A stretch of 64,000 bases of DNA from JAFGKK01 sp964521085 (lineage in GTDB: Bacteria; Chloroflexota; Anaerolineae; Anaerolineales; RBG-16-64-43). Under the pieces are notes generated by a model that was not told where the DNA came from, did not search any database, and saw nothing but the letters and a program-made list of their open reading frames with translations. A program made the translations under genes and the position numbers. The DNA is taken from positions 95,616 to 159,615 of the forward strand of contig CAZFPL010000002.1 in NCBI GenBank assembly GCA_964521085.1. The letters are read 5' to 3'. Below are positions 54,213-62,277 of this stretch, piece after piece. The stretch's first letter is position 1; the number at the start of each line of letters is the position of its first letter.

Positions 54213-54266
54213 AACAAGAGCCCGGGGTTGGTACCGGCCCGGACCATCAGCGGGCTCTTGTTTTTT
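54213..54266 (+). terminator. Terminator after the 56-aa gene
   Basis: acaagagcccg (54214-54224) pairs with cgggctcttgt (54251-54261) and is followed by TTTTT. It lies 11 bases after the stop codon. Confidence 0.85.
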
Positions 54267-54273
54267 GAGCATG

Positions 54274-54308
54274 AAAACCGTCGGGATATCATCCCGACGG
54301 TTTTGTTT
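54274..54308. terminator. Second bidirectional hairpin terminator
   Basis: aaaaccgtcgggat (54274-54287) and atcccgacggtttt (54291-54304) are perfect inverted repeats with a 3-base loop and U-runs on both strands. It can back up the first terminator and also end the minus-strand CGNR gene's transcript. Confidence 0.85.
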
Positions 54309-54467
54309 TCCCCAAAACAACACCATCTCAATAAAACGTCTGTGGATTGCGTTGATCCCGGTCCGGTTTAACCCTCTTTACCTTTATGGATCCGTCCGCT
54401 AGCTGCGCCTTCGATTCCTTTTTTTCATGAAAAAATTTCGAATCGGATTCAACCGATGGGATGCGGA

Positions 54468-55091
54468 CTATGTCCGCCCACGGGTTCGTGCGTAAAACCG
54501 ATGCTGCCGTTCGCGGTTGCCGCAATCCTTTGAGTCGCACCATCGGCGGCTGTGGTTTTTGCTTGTATCCAAAAAGAGCCAACCGCAACCACGCTCGTCG
54601 GCACACTGGCCCACGCGTTCGCGCTCCGCGGATACCAGTAATTCCGCCGCCGAGAGCGCGACCAAAGCGATCGGCATGTCCAACGAATCCTTGTTCACAT
54701 TCCACGTCCACTCGAATCCTCGCACGGATTGCTTGATGCCCGCTCCGTTGCTGATTTTGGAAAGCGATAGGTTCAATTCGTCCATATCCGACTCGGCAGG
54801 CATTTTCCCTTTCGACAGCGAAACGAAGATTCGGTAGACCGCCTCGCGCAACTGGATTGCCCGCCGTAGAACGCGCTCCGCATGCGCGGGATTTGCTTCT
54901 GCGCCGTGAAGCAGCTTTTGCATCTCCGGTTTCGTCAGCAACCCGATGTTGTGCGCCCAATCGGCAAGATCGGCGAAGGAATGCAGCGTTTCCTGCGGGG
55001 AATCGCTGGCATGCCATTCCATAGTATTGGCAAAATCCAGGCATAACCAGCCGGCTTTTCCCTGATATTCATAGAAATCCCATGGTGTCAT
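54468..55091 (-). CDS. CGNR zinc-finger protein (ABATE domain), putative regulator
   Basis: The 207 aa protein has an N-terminal helical ABATE region and the C-terminal zinc finger CGWLFLDTSKNHSRRWCDS followed by DCGNRERQHRF, with Cys residues and the namesake CGNR intact. Such proteins are treated as predicted DNA-binding stress regulators. It has AAGGAG before ATG and is divergent from the 78 aa orphan. Promoters for the two overlap with a dyad at 55121-55160, so autoregulation is likely. Target genes are unknown. Confidence 0.9.
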   Translation of the reverse strand: MTPWDFYEYQGKAGWLCLDFANTMEWHASDSPQETLHSFADLADWAHNIGLLTKPEMQKLLHGAEANPAHAERVLRRAIQLREAVYRIFVSLSKGKMPAESDMDELNLSLSKISNGAGIKQSVRGFEWTWNVNKDSLDMPIALVALSAAELLVSAERERVGQCADERGCGWLFLDTSKNHSRRWCDSKDCGNRERQHRFYARTRGRT

Positions 55092-55120
55092 AGAATCTCC
55101 TTATAACGACCTATTAGTAC

Positions 55121-55160
55121 TTGACATGTTATAATGATCGTGCTAGGATATAACAGTCAA
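55121..55160. promoter_or_regulatory. Divergent overlapping promoters with dyad operator
   Basis: ttgacatgttata and tataacagtcaa form an imperfect inverted repeat with a 15-base spacer. The plus strand has TTGACA-N17-TAGGAT, which could serve the 55223 gene. The minus strand has TTGACT-N18-CATTAT, which could serve the CGNR gene about 30 bases away. The same bases form both -35 elements, so a bound dimer could shut both. Confidence 0.7.
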
Positions 55161-55222
55161 AAGCATTATAGCATATTAGATGTGGATTGTCACCTTTTTT
55201 CTGAAAGGACCGAGGAGGCAAG

Positions 55223-55459
55223 ATGGCGAAATCATTTGTTAGCGAGGTGGCTTGCACCGGCCGTATCGTCCACTCCGACCGGATTTTTCCTGAAAGCCTG
55301 ATAGAAAGATTGGGGGATCGCTTGATGCGGATCTGGGAGGTCTTCCGGCAGAAATCTTCATCGGATGAGGAGATCTTCATCAACCAATCAGTAATTCCGC
55401 AGAAATTCGGGGAAATCCGAGACCGGGCCTATTTGGATATTCATAGAAACGTCCGCTAA
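55223..55459 (+). CDS. Small protein of unknown function (78 aa)
   Basis: The 78 aa gene has GAGGAGG 5 bases before the ATG. It encodes a mixed charged protein with a helical centre (LIERLGDRLMRIWEVFRQK) and a C-terminal segment FGEIRDRAYLDIHRNVR. There is no signal peptide, membrane segment or recognised motif. It shares a divergent control region with the CGNR regulator gene, so the two may act in one response. Confidence 0.6.
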   Translation: MAKSFVSEVACTGRIVHSDRIFPESLIERLGDRLMRIWEVFRQKSSSDEEIFINQSVIPQKFGEIRDRAYLDIHRNVR

Positions 55460-55595
55460 CGCATCGCCATAGTCCTTGCCAAACGGATGATACCGCGTCG
55501 AAACTCCAGCCTATCCGAGGTTGAACCGCAGCCGTTCAGCACCTCCTCGGGGAGGGGGAACGCGGCGCGTGTTGGGTTTTTAAGCAACGGAAAGA

Positions 55596-55805
55596 TCAGC
55601 TTTCCGTCAGCCAGAGATATACGGACCTCTTCTCCTGCGCCACATCCACTTTGCCTTCCCGCGCCAGCCACCCGACGGCCATCGGGACCGCATCGACCGG
55701 CGCATCCACGCCTTTTTCCACCGCTTTCAATGTGGATTTCCCATGATCCTTCAGGTATTGCCACACTACCCCGGCTGTTTCTCCTATCGTCTGCGTGTTG
55801 ACCAT
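55596..55805 (-). CDS. Small winged-helix protein (DUF2582-like)
   Basis: The 69 aa protein begins TQTIGETAGVVWQYLKDHG and has DAVPMAVGWLAREGKV and an RSVYLWL end, typical of the PF10771 winged-helix family. AGGAGGG lies shortly before the ATG. It could bind DNA or protein. A longer overlapping frame at 55456-55764 is not supported. Its neighbours are a regulator region and the alpha-glucan genes, with no operon link clear. Confidence 0.8.
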   Translation of the reverse strand: MVNTQTIGETAGVVWQYLKDHGKSTLKAVEKGVDAPVDAVPMAVGWLAREGKVDVAQEKRSVYLWLTES

Positions 55806-55863
55806 AGCACCCTCCTCGCCGTATCCATTCTACGCCGCTGAGCCTGGAATGCCAGACACTCCG

Positions 55864-58314
55864 TCAACCGGAGGCCGCGGAGGAATTCGCGGCGCCGGTT
55901 CGCACCCTCAACAATTCCCCCAACCCAAGGAATTCCCGTGTCCAGTCCGATTCCCCTATCCGGCCCTCCTGAATCATATCTTTCATGCGCGGGTAGGTGT
56001 TTTGGAGGATCTCATAATACACATTTTGCGCTTTCCAGAGATCCACCCAGAAGGGAAGGGACCGCGCCAGATCCACCGCCTGCTGCAGGACGCGCAACCG
56101 CGCGATATCTTCCGGTTCGGTGTACCAATCCGCCGCCAATCGGCTGACGGTGTTGCGCAGCGTGAACCCGAGCGCCTCCCCATCCAATTCGATCTCCGCC
56201 GCCTCGGCTTGCTCGAGCAAATGGCGGATGTGATCGATGTCGAGCGGCGGCGCGGAAAAGGTGCTGCGCAGCCGGCCGTTTATGGCGACAATGGCCGCCG
56301 CCCGAAACGCCTTCGGCAGCGGCATCTTCAACATCAAGAGAAAGCGCATCAGGGGCGCATGGTTGTCATACAGCTGCGAATACATCGCTTCCGCGTCGGC
56401 CAGGTTTTCCTGGATCACCAGGTTTAATATCTTCCGCTGTTCGTCGAGGAAGAGGCTGATCAGCGAGTACGCGACTCCCCCGAAGTAGTTGTCGATGAAC
56501 CGGATCACCTCGGGGAAATCTCCGCGCAGAAAGGAAGCCGAAAGATCGCGCTCGAGGGCGGCATATTCCTCGTCGCTCTGACAGGAACACACGCCGCCGC
56601 TGAAATTGTGATCCCCGAAATGCAGCATCCCAAAGCAAAGGCGGGCGCTTTCCCGGGTGACGTTGGAAGTGACCGTCACCAGGCCGACGGCAAGCTTCGT
56701 CCGGCCCGCTTCGAAGATCCTCTGCTTATGCCGGTCCACCGAATAGCAGGAGATCCGGGTGCGGTCCCCGTAGGATTCGAAAATGGACGCGACGGCGTAG
56801 TGCGCCGCCACCTGGGGAAGATTCACGCGCGCCGTCCGGATCTTTCCATACACCGCGCTTCCGTCGGGTTTTCCCTTCTCGTTGCTGCGGGCTTCCTTCA
56901 GCCGCCCGATAAAACGCTCTTCGCATCCGTCGCCGAACAGCTCCTGAGCCAGCTGGATCGCGCGCGCGGCGTATTGCAGGTTTTGAAGGGATTCGATTCC
57001 AGCCAGATCTTCAAAGAACCAACCGCAGGAGGTGAACATCAGCATCGCATGGCGCTGCATTTCCAGCAGTTTCAGGGACCGGATCTGCTCCTCCCCGGAA
57101 AGCGCGTGCGATTGGACCAAGCGGAAAAACTTCTCGAGGGATTGCTTGGACCGGTCCAGCACCACCGCGATGTATTCATTCCGCGCCTCCCAGGGATCGC
57201 GGAAGAATTGGGCGGCTTCTTTTTCGAAAAGCGGCTCCAATTCTTCGCGCAGGGAATCCAGTGCGCCGCGCAAGGGGGCGCGCCAAGCCTGGTTCCAAGC
57301 GGGGTGCTCCCCGGTGCCGCATCCGCAATTCGACCGCCAACGCTCGATCCCATGCAAGCAGCTCCACGAGGTGTTTTCGGCGATCTGCGCCTTCCAGCGC
57401 GGGGGATTCTTTGCGAGGAACTCACCGTAATTCGTCAGCGCAGCCTGGCCGCCGCATTCCATCTTATCCAGCGCATACGCCAACGCCATATCGCCGAAAC
57501 GGTGGTGATGCCCGTAGGATTCGCCGTCGGTGGCCACATGGACGAGTTGAGGATCGGAATTTCCGGCGGGGAAGGCATCCATCAGGCGTTTGGCGAAGGC
57601 ATCGCCGCTGGAAAGCAATCCCTCGAAGGAGATCGCACGCGAGATGGGACCGTTATAGAAGAATACGGCGATCGTCCGGCCGGAAGGAAGATCCACCTCG
57701 TAGGCGCGGGTGGTGTCGACCGTTCCGTTGGGCACTTCCTGCCACCCGCCGCCGTCCGCCGGCCGGATCCGAAGCGCCTGATGCGGAGCGAGGATCGTGA
57801 AACGGATCCCCCGTTCCGCAAGCAGGTCAAGCGTCTCCAGGTCGACGGCGGTTTCCGGAAGCCACATCCCCTCCGCATCGCGCTGGAATCGCGATTCGAA
57901 ATCCCGCAAACCCCACCCCACCTGGGTGATTTTGTCGCGCCGGTTGGCCAGCGGAAGGATCACATGATTGTAGGCCTGCGCCATCGCCGAGCCGTGCCCG
58001 GAGAAGCGTTGGATGCTTTCCCAGTCGGCCATGAGAATCGCCTGGTAGACCGCCTCGCCTTTTTCCTCGAGCCAGGAAAGGAGGGTCGGCCCGAAATCGA
58101 AGGAGATATTCGAGTAGTTGTTGACGATTTTACGGATGTAATCTTTTTCATCCAGGATGCGGGAGACGGCATTGGGCGCGTAGCATTCGGCGAGCACCCG
58201 TTCGTTCCAATCGTGGTACGGCGCGGCGGAATCCTGCACTTCGACCGCCTCGAGCCACGGATTTTCCCGCGGCGGCTGATAGAAGTGTCCATGAATACAA
58301 AGAAAGCGGTTCAT
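55864..58314 (-). CDS. Glycoside hydrolase family 57-like protein with DUF3536
   Basis: The 816 aa protein starts FLCIHGHFYQPPRENPWLEA, the conserved GH57 beginning with HGHFYQPPR. ISFDFGPTLLSWLEEKG and LPETAVDLETL follow, then a long DUF3536 region (about residues 300-790). GH57 enzymes cleave or transfer alpha-glucan links; the DUF3536 branch is uncharacterised in detail, to my knowledge. No signal peptide is seen, so it is probably cytosolic. Its ATG overlaps the stop of the branching enzyme gene (ATGA), which supports a glycogen role. Confidence 0.85.
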   Translation of the reverse strand: MNRFLCIHGHFYQPPRENPWLEAVEVQDSAAPYHDWNERVLAECYAPNAVSRILDEKDYIRKIVNNYSNISFDFGPTLLSWLEEKGEAVYQAILMADWESIQRFSGHGSAMAQAYNHVILPLANRRDKITQVGWGLRDFESRFQRDAEGMWLPETAVDLETLDLLAERGIRFTILAPHQALRIRPADGGGWQEVPNGTVDTTRAYEVDLPSGRTIAVFFYNGPISRAISFEGLLSSGDAFAKRLMDAFPAGNSDPQLVHVATDGESYGHHHRFGDMALAYALDKMECGGQAALTNYGEFLAKNPPRWKAQIAENTSWSCLHGIERWRSNCGCGTGEHPAWNQAWRAPLRGALDSLREELEPLFEKEAAQFFRDPWEARNEYIAVVLDRSKQSLEKFFRLVQSHALSGEEQIRSLKLLEMQRHAMLMFTSCGWFFEDLAGIESLQNLQYAARAIQLAQELFGDGCEERFIGRLKEARSNEKGKPDGSAVYGKIRTARVNLPQVAAHYAVASIFESYGDRTRISCYSVDRHKQRIFEAGRTKLAVGLVTVTSNVTRESARLCFGMLHFGDHNFSGGVCSCQSDEEYAALERDLSASFLRGDFPEVIRFIDNYFGGVAYSLISLFLDEQRKILNLVIQENLADAEAMYSQLYDNHAPLMRFLLMLKMPLPKAFRAAAIVAINGRLRSTFSAPPLDIDHIRHLLEQAEAAEIELDGEALGFTLRNTVSRLAADWYTEPEDIARLRVLQQAVDLARSLPFWVDLWKAQNVYYEILQNTYPRMKDMIQEGRIGESDWTREFLGLGELLRVRTGAANSSAASG

Positions 58315-60320
58315 GGTTTTTTATTAATTCGGCCCCCTTCCCCAGACTCCTCCCCCCCATGGTCCCCTCTTTTTCCGTCGGAAGAAGGGGAGACTTTATC
58401 TTGGGGGGAAAGAGGGGGTTCACCTTTGAAAATGCATATTCCCAGCGGAGGCAAAGTCAGGTTAAGCGAGAACGGACGCCCGTGATAGGGAACCTCCTCC
58501 GCCTCGAAGCCGCCCGCATTCCCCAGGCCGCTTCCACCATAAAGTGATGAGTCGCTGTTGAGTACCTCCCGCCACATACCCGGAAGCGGAACCCCCACGC
58601 GATATCCGGTGCGCGGAACGGGGGTGAAGTTGCACACGGCCAGGAGAACTTCGCTGTCATTGGTATTTTTTCGAATCCAGCTGACGACACTGGATTCGGA
58701 GTCGGTGCAATCCACCCATTCGAATCCCGCCGGATCACAATCCGTGGAGTGCAGGGCCGGCTGGGATGTGTACATCATGTTCAGATCCCGCACCCAGCGC
58801 TGCAATCCAAGATGTGGATCGTATTCCAGCAAATTCCACTCCAGGCTCTCCTCGTGGTTCCATTCCTTCCACTGGCCGAACTCCCCGCCCATGAAGAGCA
58901 GTTTCTTCCCGCTCATCGCGTACATGTACCCGAAGAGCAGGCGCAGGTTGGCGAACTTCTGCCAATCGTCGCCGGGCATTTTCGCCAGCAGGGAAGCCTT
59001 CCCATGCACCACCTCGTCGTGGGAAAGCGGCAGCATGAAATTCTCCGAGAAAGCGTAGAGCATGCGGAAGGTCAGGTTGTTGTGATGGAAGCGCCGGTGG
59101 ATCGGCTCTTTTGTGATATAGGCCAGCATGTCGTGCATCCAGCCCATATCCCATTTGAACCCGAACCCCAACCCGCCCAGGTAGGTGGGCTTGGAGACCA
59201 TCGGCCAGGCGGTGGATTCTTCGGCGATCGTCTGGATCCCCGGTTTCTCGCGGTAGGCATCCTCGTTGAACCGGCGCAGCCACGAGATCGCCTCCAGGTT
59301 CTCGTTGCCCCCGAACTGGTTCGGCCGCCACTCCCCCTTTTTGCGGGAGTAATCCAGGTAGAGCATCGAGGCCACCGCGTCCACCCGCAATCCGTCGGCG
59401 TGGTATTCGTCGAGCCAGAAGAGGGCGCTCGAGAGCAGGAAGGAACGCACCTCGCGCCGCCCGTAATTGAAGATGAAGGATTTCCAATCCGGGTGAAACC
59501 CCTGTTGCGGGTCGGAATGCTCGTAGAGGTGGGTCCCGTCGAAGTTGCCGAGCGCGTGCTCGTCGGTGGGAAAGTGCGAAGGGACCCAATCCAGGATCAC
59601 GCCGATCCCGTGCCGGTGCAGCACGTCGATCAGGTGCTTGAAATCCTGCGGCGCGCCGTACCGGCTGGTCGGCGCGAAATAGCCCGTGGTCTGATAGCCC
59701 CAGGATCCGTAGAACGGATGCTCCATCACCGGCAGGAATTCCACATGCGTGAAGCCCAGCCGCCGGACGTACTCCGGGAGGACTTCCGCAAGCTCGCGGT
59801 AGGAAAGCGGCCGGTTGCCCTCCTCGGGCACGCGCCGCCAGGAACCGATGTGCATCTCGTAGACCGAGACGGGCTGCCGGTGCAGGTCCGCGCCGGAGCG
59901 GGCCTGCATCCATTCCCGGTCGTTCCATGCATATTCCAGATCCCAGACGATGGAAGCCGTGCGCGGGGGAACTTCGAAATAAAAACCGTACGGGTCGAGC
60001 TTGTCCATCCGGTACCCGTGATAGCGGGAGCGGACCTGATATTTGTACATCGTTCCCCGCTCCACTCCGGGGAGAAAACCCTCCCAGATTCCGGAAGAGG
60101 CTTTCGGGGAGAGTTTGTGTTTCCGGCCGTCCCAATTGTTGAAATCCCCGATGACCGATACGCGCTCTGCATCCGGCGCCCAGACGGCGAAATACGTGCC
60201 GGCCTTACCCTCCACCTCCGCCGGATGCGCGCCGAGCTTGCGGTACAGGCGGAAGTGCGAGCCCTCATTGAAAAGGAATAGATCGTCTTCGGTCAGAAGG
60301 GAGAAATACGGGGATGCCAT
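58311..60320 (-). CDS. glgB: 1,4-alpha-glucan branching enzyme
   Basis: The 669 aa start at ATG 60320 has GGAG 9 bases upstream. An ATG at 60350 would add ten residues. A CBM48 domain at the N-terminus precedes a GH13 barrel with DWVPSHFPTDEHAL, GLRVDAVASMLYLDYSRK (nucleophile Asp), TIAEESTAWP (acid Glu) and LPLSHDEVVHGK. It introduces alpha-1,6 branches into glycogen. The C-terminal 30 residues after CIFKGEPP are polar and coded by a repeat-like sequence, so the natural end was probably shorter. Confidence 0.95.
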   Translation of the reverse strand: MASPYFSLLTEDDLFLFNEGSHFRLYRKLGAHPAEVEGKAGTYFAVWAPDAERVSVIGDFNNWDGRKHKLSPKASSGIWEGFLPGVERGTMYKYQVRSRYHGYRMDKLDPYGFYFEVPPRTASIVWDLEYAWNDREWMQARSGADLHRQPVSVYEMHIGSWRRVPEEGNRPLSYRELAEVLPEYVRRLGFTHVEFLPVMEHPFYGSWGYQTTGYFAPTSRYGAPQDFKHLIDVLHRHGIGVILDWVPSHFPTDEHALGNFDGTHLYEHSDPQQGFHPDWKSFIFNYGRREVRSFLLSSALFWLDEYHADGLRVDAVASMLYLDYSRKKGEWRPNQFGGNENLEAISWLRRFNEDAYREKPGIQTIAEESTAWPMVSKPTYLGGLGFGFKWDMGWMHDMLAYITKEPIHRRFHHNNLTFRMLYAFSENFMLPLSHDEVVHGKASLLAKMPGDDWQKFANLRLLFGYMYAMSGKKLLFMGGEFGQWKEWNHEESLEWNLLEYDPHLGLQRWVRDLNMMYTSQPALHSTDCDPAGFEWVDCTDSESSVVSWIRKNTNDSEVLLAVCNFTPVPRTGYRVGVPLPGMWREVLNSDSSLYGGSGLGNAGGFEAEEVPYHGRPFSLNLTLPPLGICIFKGEPPLSPQDKVSPSSDGKRGDHGGEESGEGGRINKKP
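58364..58390. repeat. Hairpin repeat inside the 3' end of glgB
   Basis: cccctctttttccg and cggaagaagggg are near-perfect inverted repeats around a single-base turn. The sequence extends the reading frame with Ser/Gly/Asp-rich residues not expected in GlgB. It looks like a short palindromic repeat inserted at the 3' end. Confidence 0.6.
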
Positions 60321-60435
60321 GCCGAGGATTCTCCGGCGATTCGAGAACACTGCTTTCGCTTATGAATATACCCTGAAGCCCAAGGCTTTGCATAGCCGGC
60401 GTTCCGCCGCGCCGGCCGAGCGGAAACCCGTCCCC

Positions 60436-62196
60436 TTACAAAGCGGCTTCCTCGTCCATCCTTCCCTGAATGGTATACAGCCTCTGGTATAACCCACCCA
60501 GCCGCATCAATTGTTCGTGGGTCCCTGTTTCGCGGATCGATTTATCTTCGAGGACGACGATGTTGTCGGCGGCGCGGACGGTGGAGAGCCGGTGCGCGAT
60601 GATGACCGTCGTCCGCCCGCGGATCAGTCGTTCCAGCGCTTCCTGGATCAGCAATTCGGTTTCGGTATCCACCGCCGAGGTGGCTTCGTCGAAGATCAGG
60701 ATCGGCGCATCTTTGAGCACGGCGCGGGCGATCGACAGCCTTTGTTTCTGCCCGCCGGAGAGTTTCACCCCGCGCTCGCCGATAAGCGTGTCGTAGCCGT
60801 CCGGCAACCCGGCGATGAACTCGTGGGCATTGGCGACTTTCGCCGCCGCCAGGATTTGCGCCTCGGTTGCATCCGGTCTGCCAAAGAGAATGTTTTCACG
60901 GACCGTGCCATAGAACAAAAACACATCCTGCAACACCATGCTGATTTGCGAGCGTAAGTCCGCAAGCTTGTAGCGGCGCAGGTCCATTCCATCCAGCAGG
61001 ATTTCGCCGGCGGTTGCGTCGTAGAAGCGCGGGATCAGGCTTACCAGCGTGGATTTGCCCACGCCGGTCGGACCGACCAATGCGACGACGGACTGGGCCG
61101 GTATTTCCAGATTGATCCCCTCCAGGACCGGCACACCGGATAGGTATTCAAAACGCACATCGCAGAACGCCAGCGCGCCGCGGGCCCGGCCGGCAAGGGG
61201 AACGGCCGACGGATCATCGTGCGGCTCCGGTTCCTCTTCGAGCAGGGAGGACACACGGTCCGCGCCGGCCAGTGAACTCTGCACGGCTTCCCATGCTTCA
61301 CTCAGGTTGTGAACCGGCAGGTAAAAAAGATCCAGATAAAGGAAGAACGCAACGAGGTCGGCCACCGGGAGGACGCCCTGCAGGGCGAGTTGACCGCCGA
61401 AGTAGATCACCACCAGGGTCCCCAGCGAGGATGTGAAATTTACAAACGGTTGAAAGGTTGCCATCAGGCGCAGTGCCCGCAGGAGGGATTGGCGGTAATT
61501 TTCGATCCGCTTCCCGACCCGGACCGCCTGATCCCCTTCGCGGACGAACGCCTTGATTTCGCGGATCCCGGACAGGTTGTCGTTCAGGGTCGCGTTCAAA
61601 TCCCCAAGTTCCTTCTGGCGGAAACGGAAAGCCGGCCGAACATAGCGCGCGTACACGGCGAGCGAGAGGATCACCAGCGGTATGGGTAAAGAACTGAGAA
61701 CGGTCAATTGCCAATTCAGGCTCAGCAGGACGATGGTGACGCCGACGAGCGTCACCAGGTTGACGATCACATCGGGGACGGCGTGTGCGATGAACTGCTC
61801 GAACAATTCGGTGTCGTTGATCACTTGCGACATCAGCTGCCCGACCTGCTGTTCCTCGTAGAAGCGCAGCGAGAGCCGCTGGACGTGCTCGTAGATGTGC
61901 TTGCGCACATCGGCCACAACGCTCCACCCGGCGATGTGTGCCATGTACGAACGCAGGAATTGCAGCACCGCCCGGGCTACGAACACCAGCAGGATGATGA
62001 GTGCCAGGTTGCGAACAAACTCGGTCGATGCCTGCGGAGAATTGGGATCGGTGATCGCCGCCACCAGCAGCTTCACGATCCATGGGACAACCAATTGCGC
62101 CCCCACCAGCAGGAGCATGCTGACGGCGGCGATAAGCAGGAAAAGCCAATACCTGCGGGCATAGGCGAAAATGATGCGAAACGGTTTACTCAGCAT
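60436..62196 (-). CDS. ABC exporter, fused permease and ATPase
   Basis: The 586 aa half-transporter has six membrane helices in the first 320 residues and then an ABC ATPase. The ATPase has Walker A GPTGVGKST, Q-loop, signature LSGGQKQR, Walker B ILIFDEATSAVD and the H-loop IIAHRLSTV. The overall form is MsbA/LmrA-like and it should act as a homodimer or with a partner not in this window. It sits between glgB and an alpha-glucosidase gene, but a substrate link is not shown. The two flanking gaps are 81-115 bases. Confidence 0.93.
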   Translation of the reverse strand: MLSKPFRIIFAYARRYWLFLLIAAVSMLLLVGAQLVVPWIVKLLVAAITDPNSPQASTEFVRNLALIILLVFVARAVLQFLRSYMAHIAGWSVVADVRKHIYEHVQRLSLRFYEEQQVGQLMSQVINDTELFEQFIAHAVPDVIVNLVTLVGVTIVLLSLNWQLTVLSSLPIPLVILSLAVYARYVRPAFRFRQKELGDLNATLNDNLSGIREIKAFVREGDQAVRVGKRIENYRQSLLRALRLMATFQPFVNFTSSLGTLVVIYFGGQLALQGVLPVADLVAFFLYLDLFYLPVHNLSEAWEAVQSSLAGADRVSSLLEEEPEPHDDPSAVPLAGRARGALAFCDVRFEYLSGVPVLEGINLEIPAQSVVALVGPTGVGKSTLVSLIPRFYDATAGEILLDGMDLRRYKLADLRSQISMVLQDVFLFYGTVRENILFGRPDATEAQILAAAKVANAHEFIAGLPDGYDTLIGERGVKLSGGQKQRLSIARAVLKDAPILIFDEATSAVDTETELLIQEALERLIRGRTTVIIAHRLSTVRAADNIVVLEDKSIRETGTHEQLMRLGGLYQRLYTIQGRMDEEAAL

Positions 62197-62217
62197 GCGG
62201 GAAGTATAAACCCTGGA

Positions 62218-62265
62218 CCACGGATTACACGGGTTTTTAATTTTTATTTTCCGTGTACTCCGTTG
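62218..62265. repeat. Short inverted repeat between the ABC exporter and GH13 genes
   Basis: ccacggattacacgg and ccgtgtactccgttg are inverted repeats (13 of 15 pairs) around an 18-base A/T-rich loop. The form resembles dispersed palindromic units that recur near gene ends, in my recollection. It could also act as a terminator of the minus-strand GH13 transcript. Confidence 0.65.
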
Positions 62266-62277
62266 TAAAAGTGTTTT

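Noticed and set aside
54328..55044. 238 aa minus-strand frame overlapping the CGNR gene
   Set aside because: It lies in another frame of the same region. The CGNR frame holds the full zinc finger and its own ribosome-binding site.
55456..55764. 102 aa minus-strand frame overlapping the winged-helix gene
   Set aside because: No Shine-Dalgarno and no family pattern. The 69 aa frame fits a known winged-helix family.
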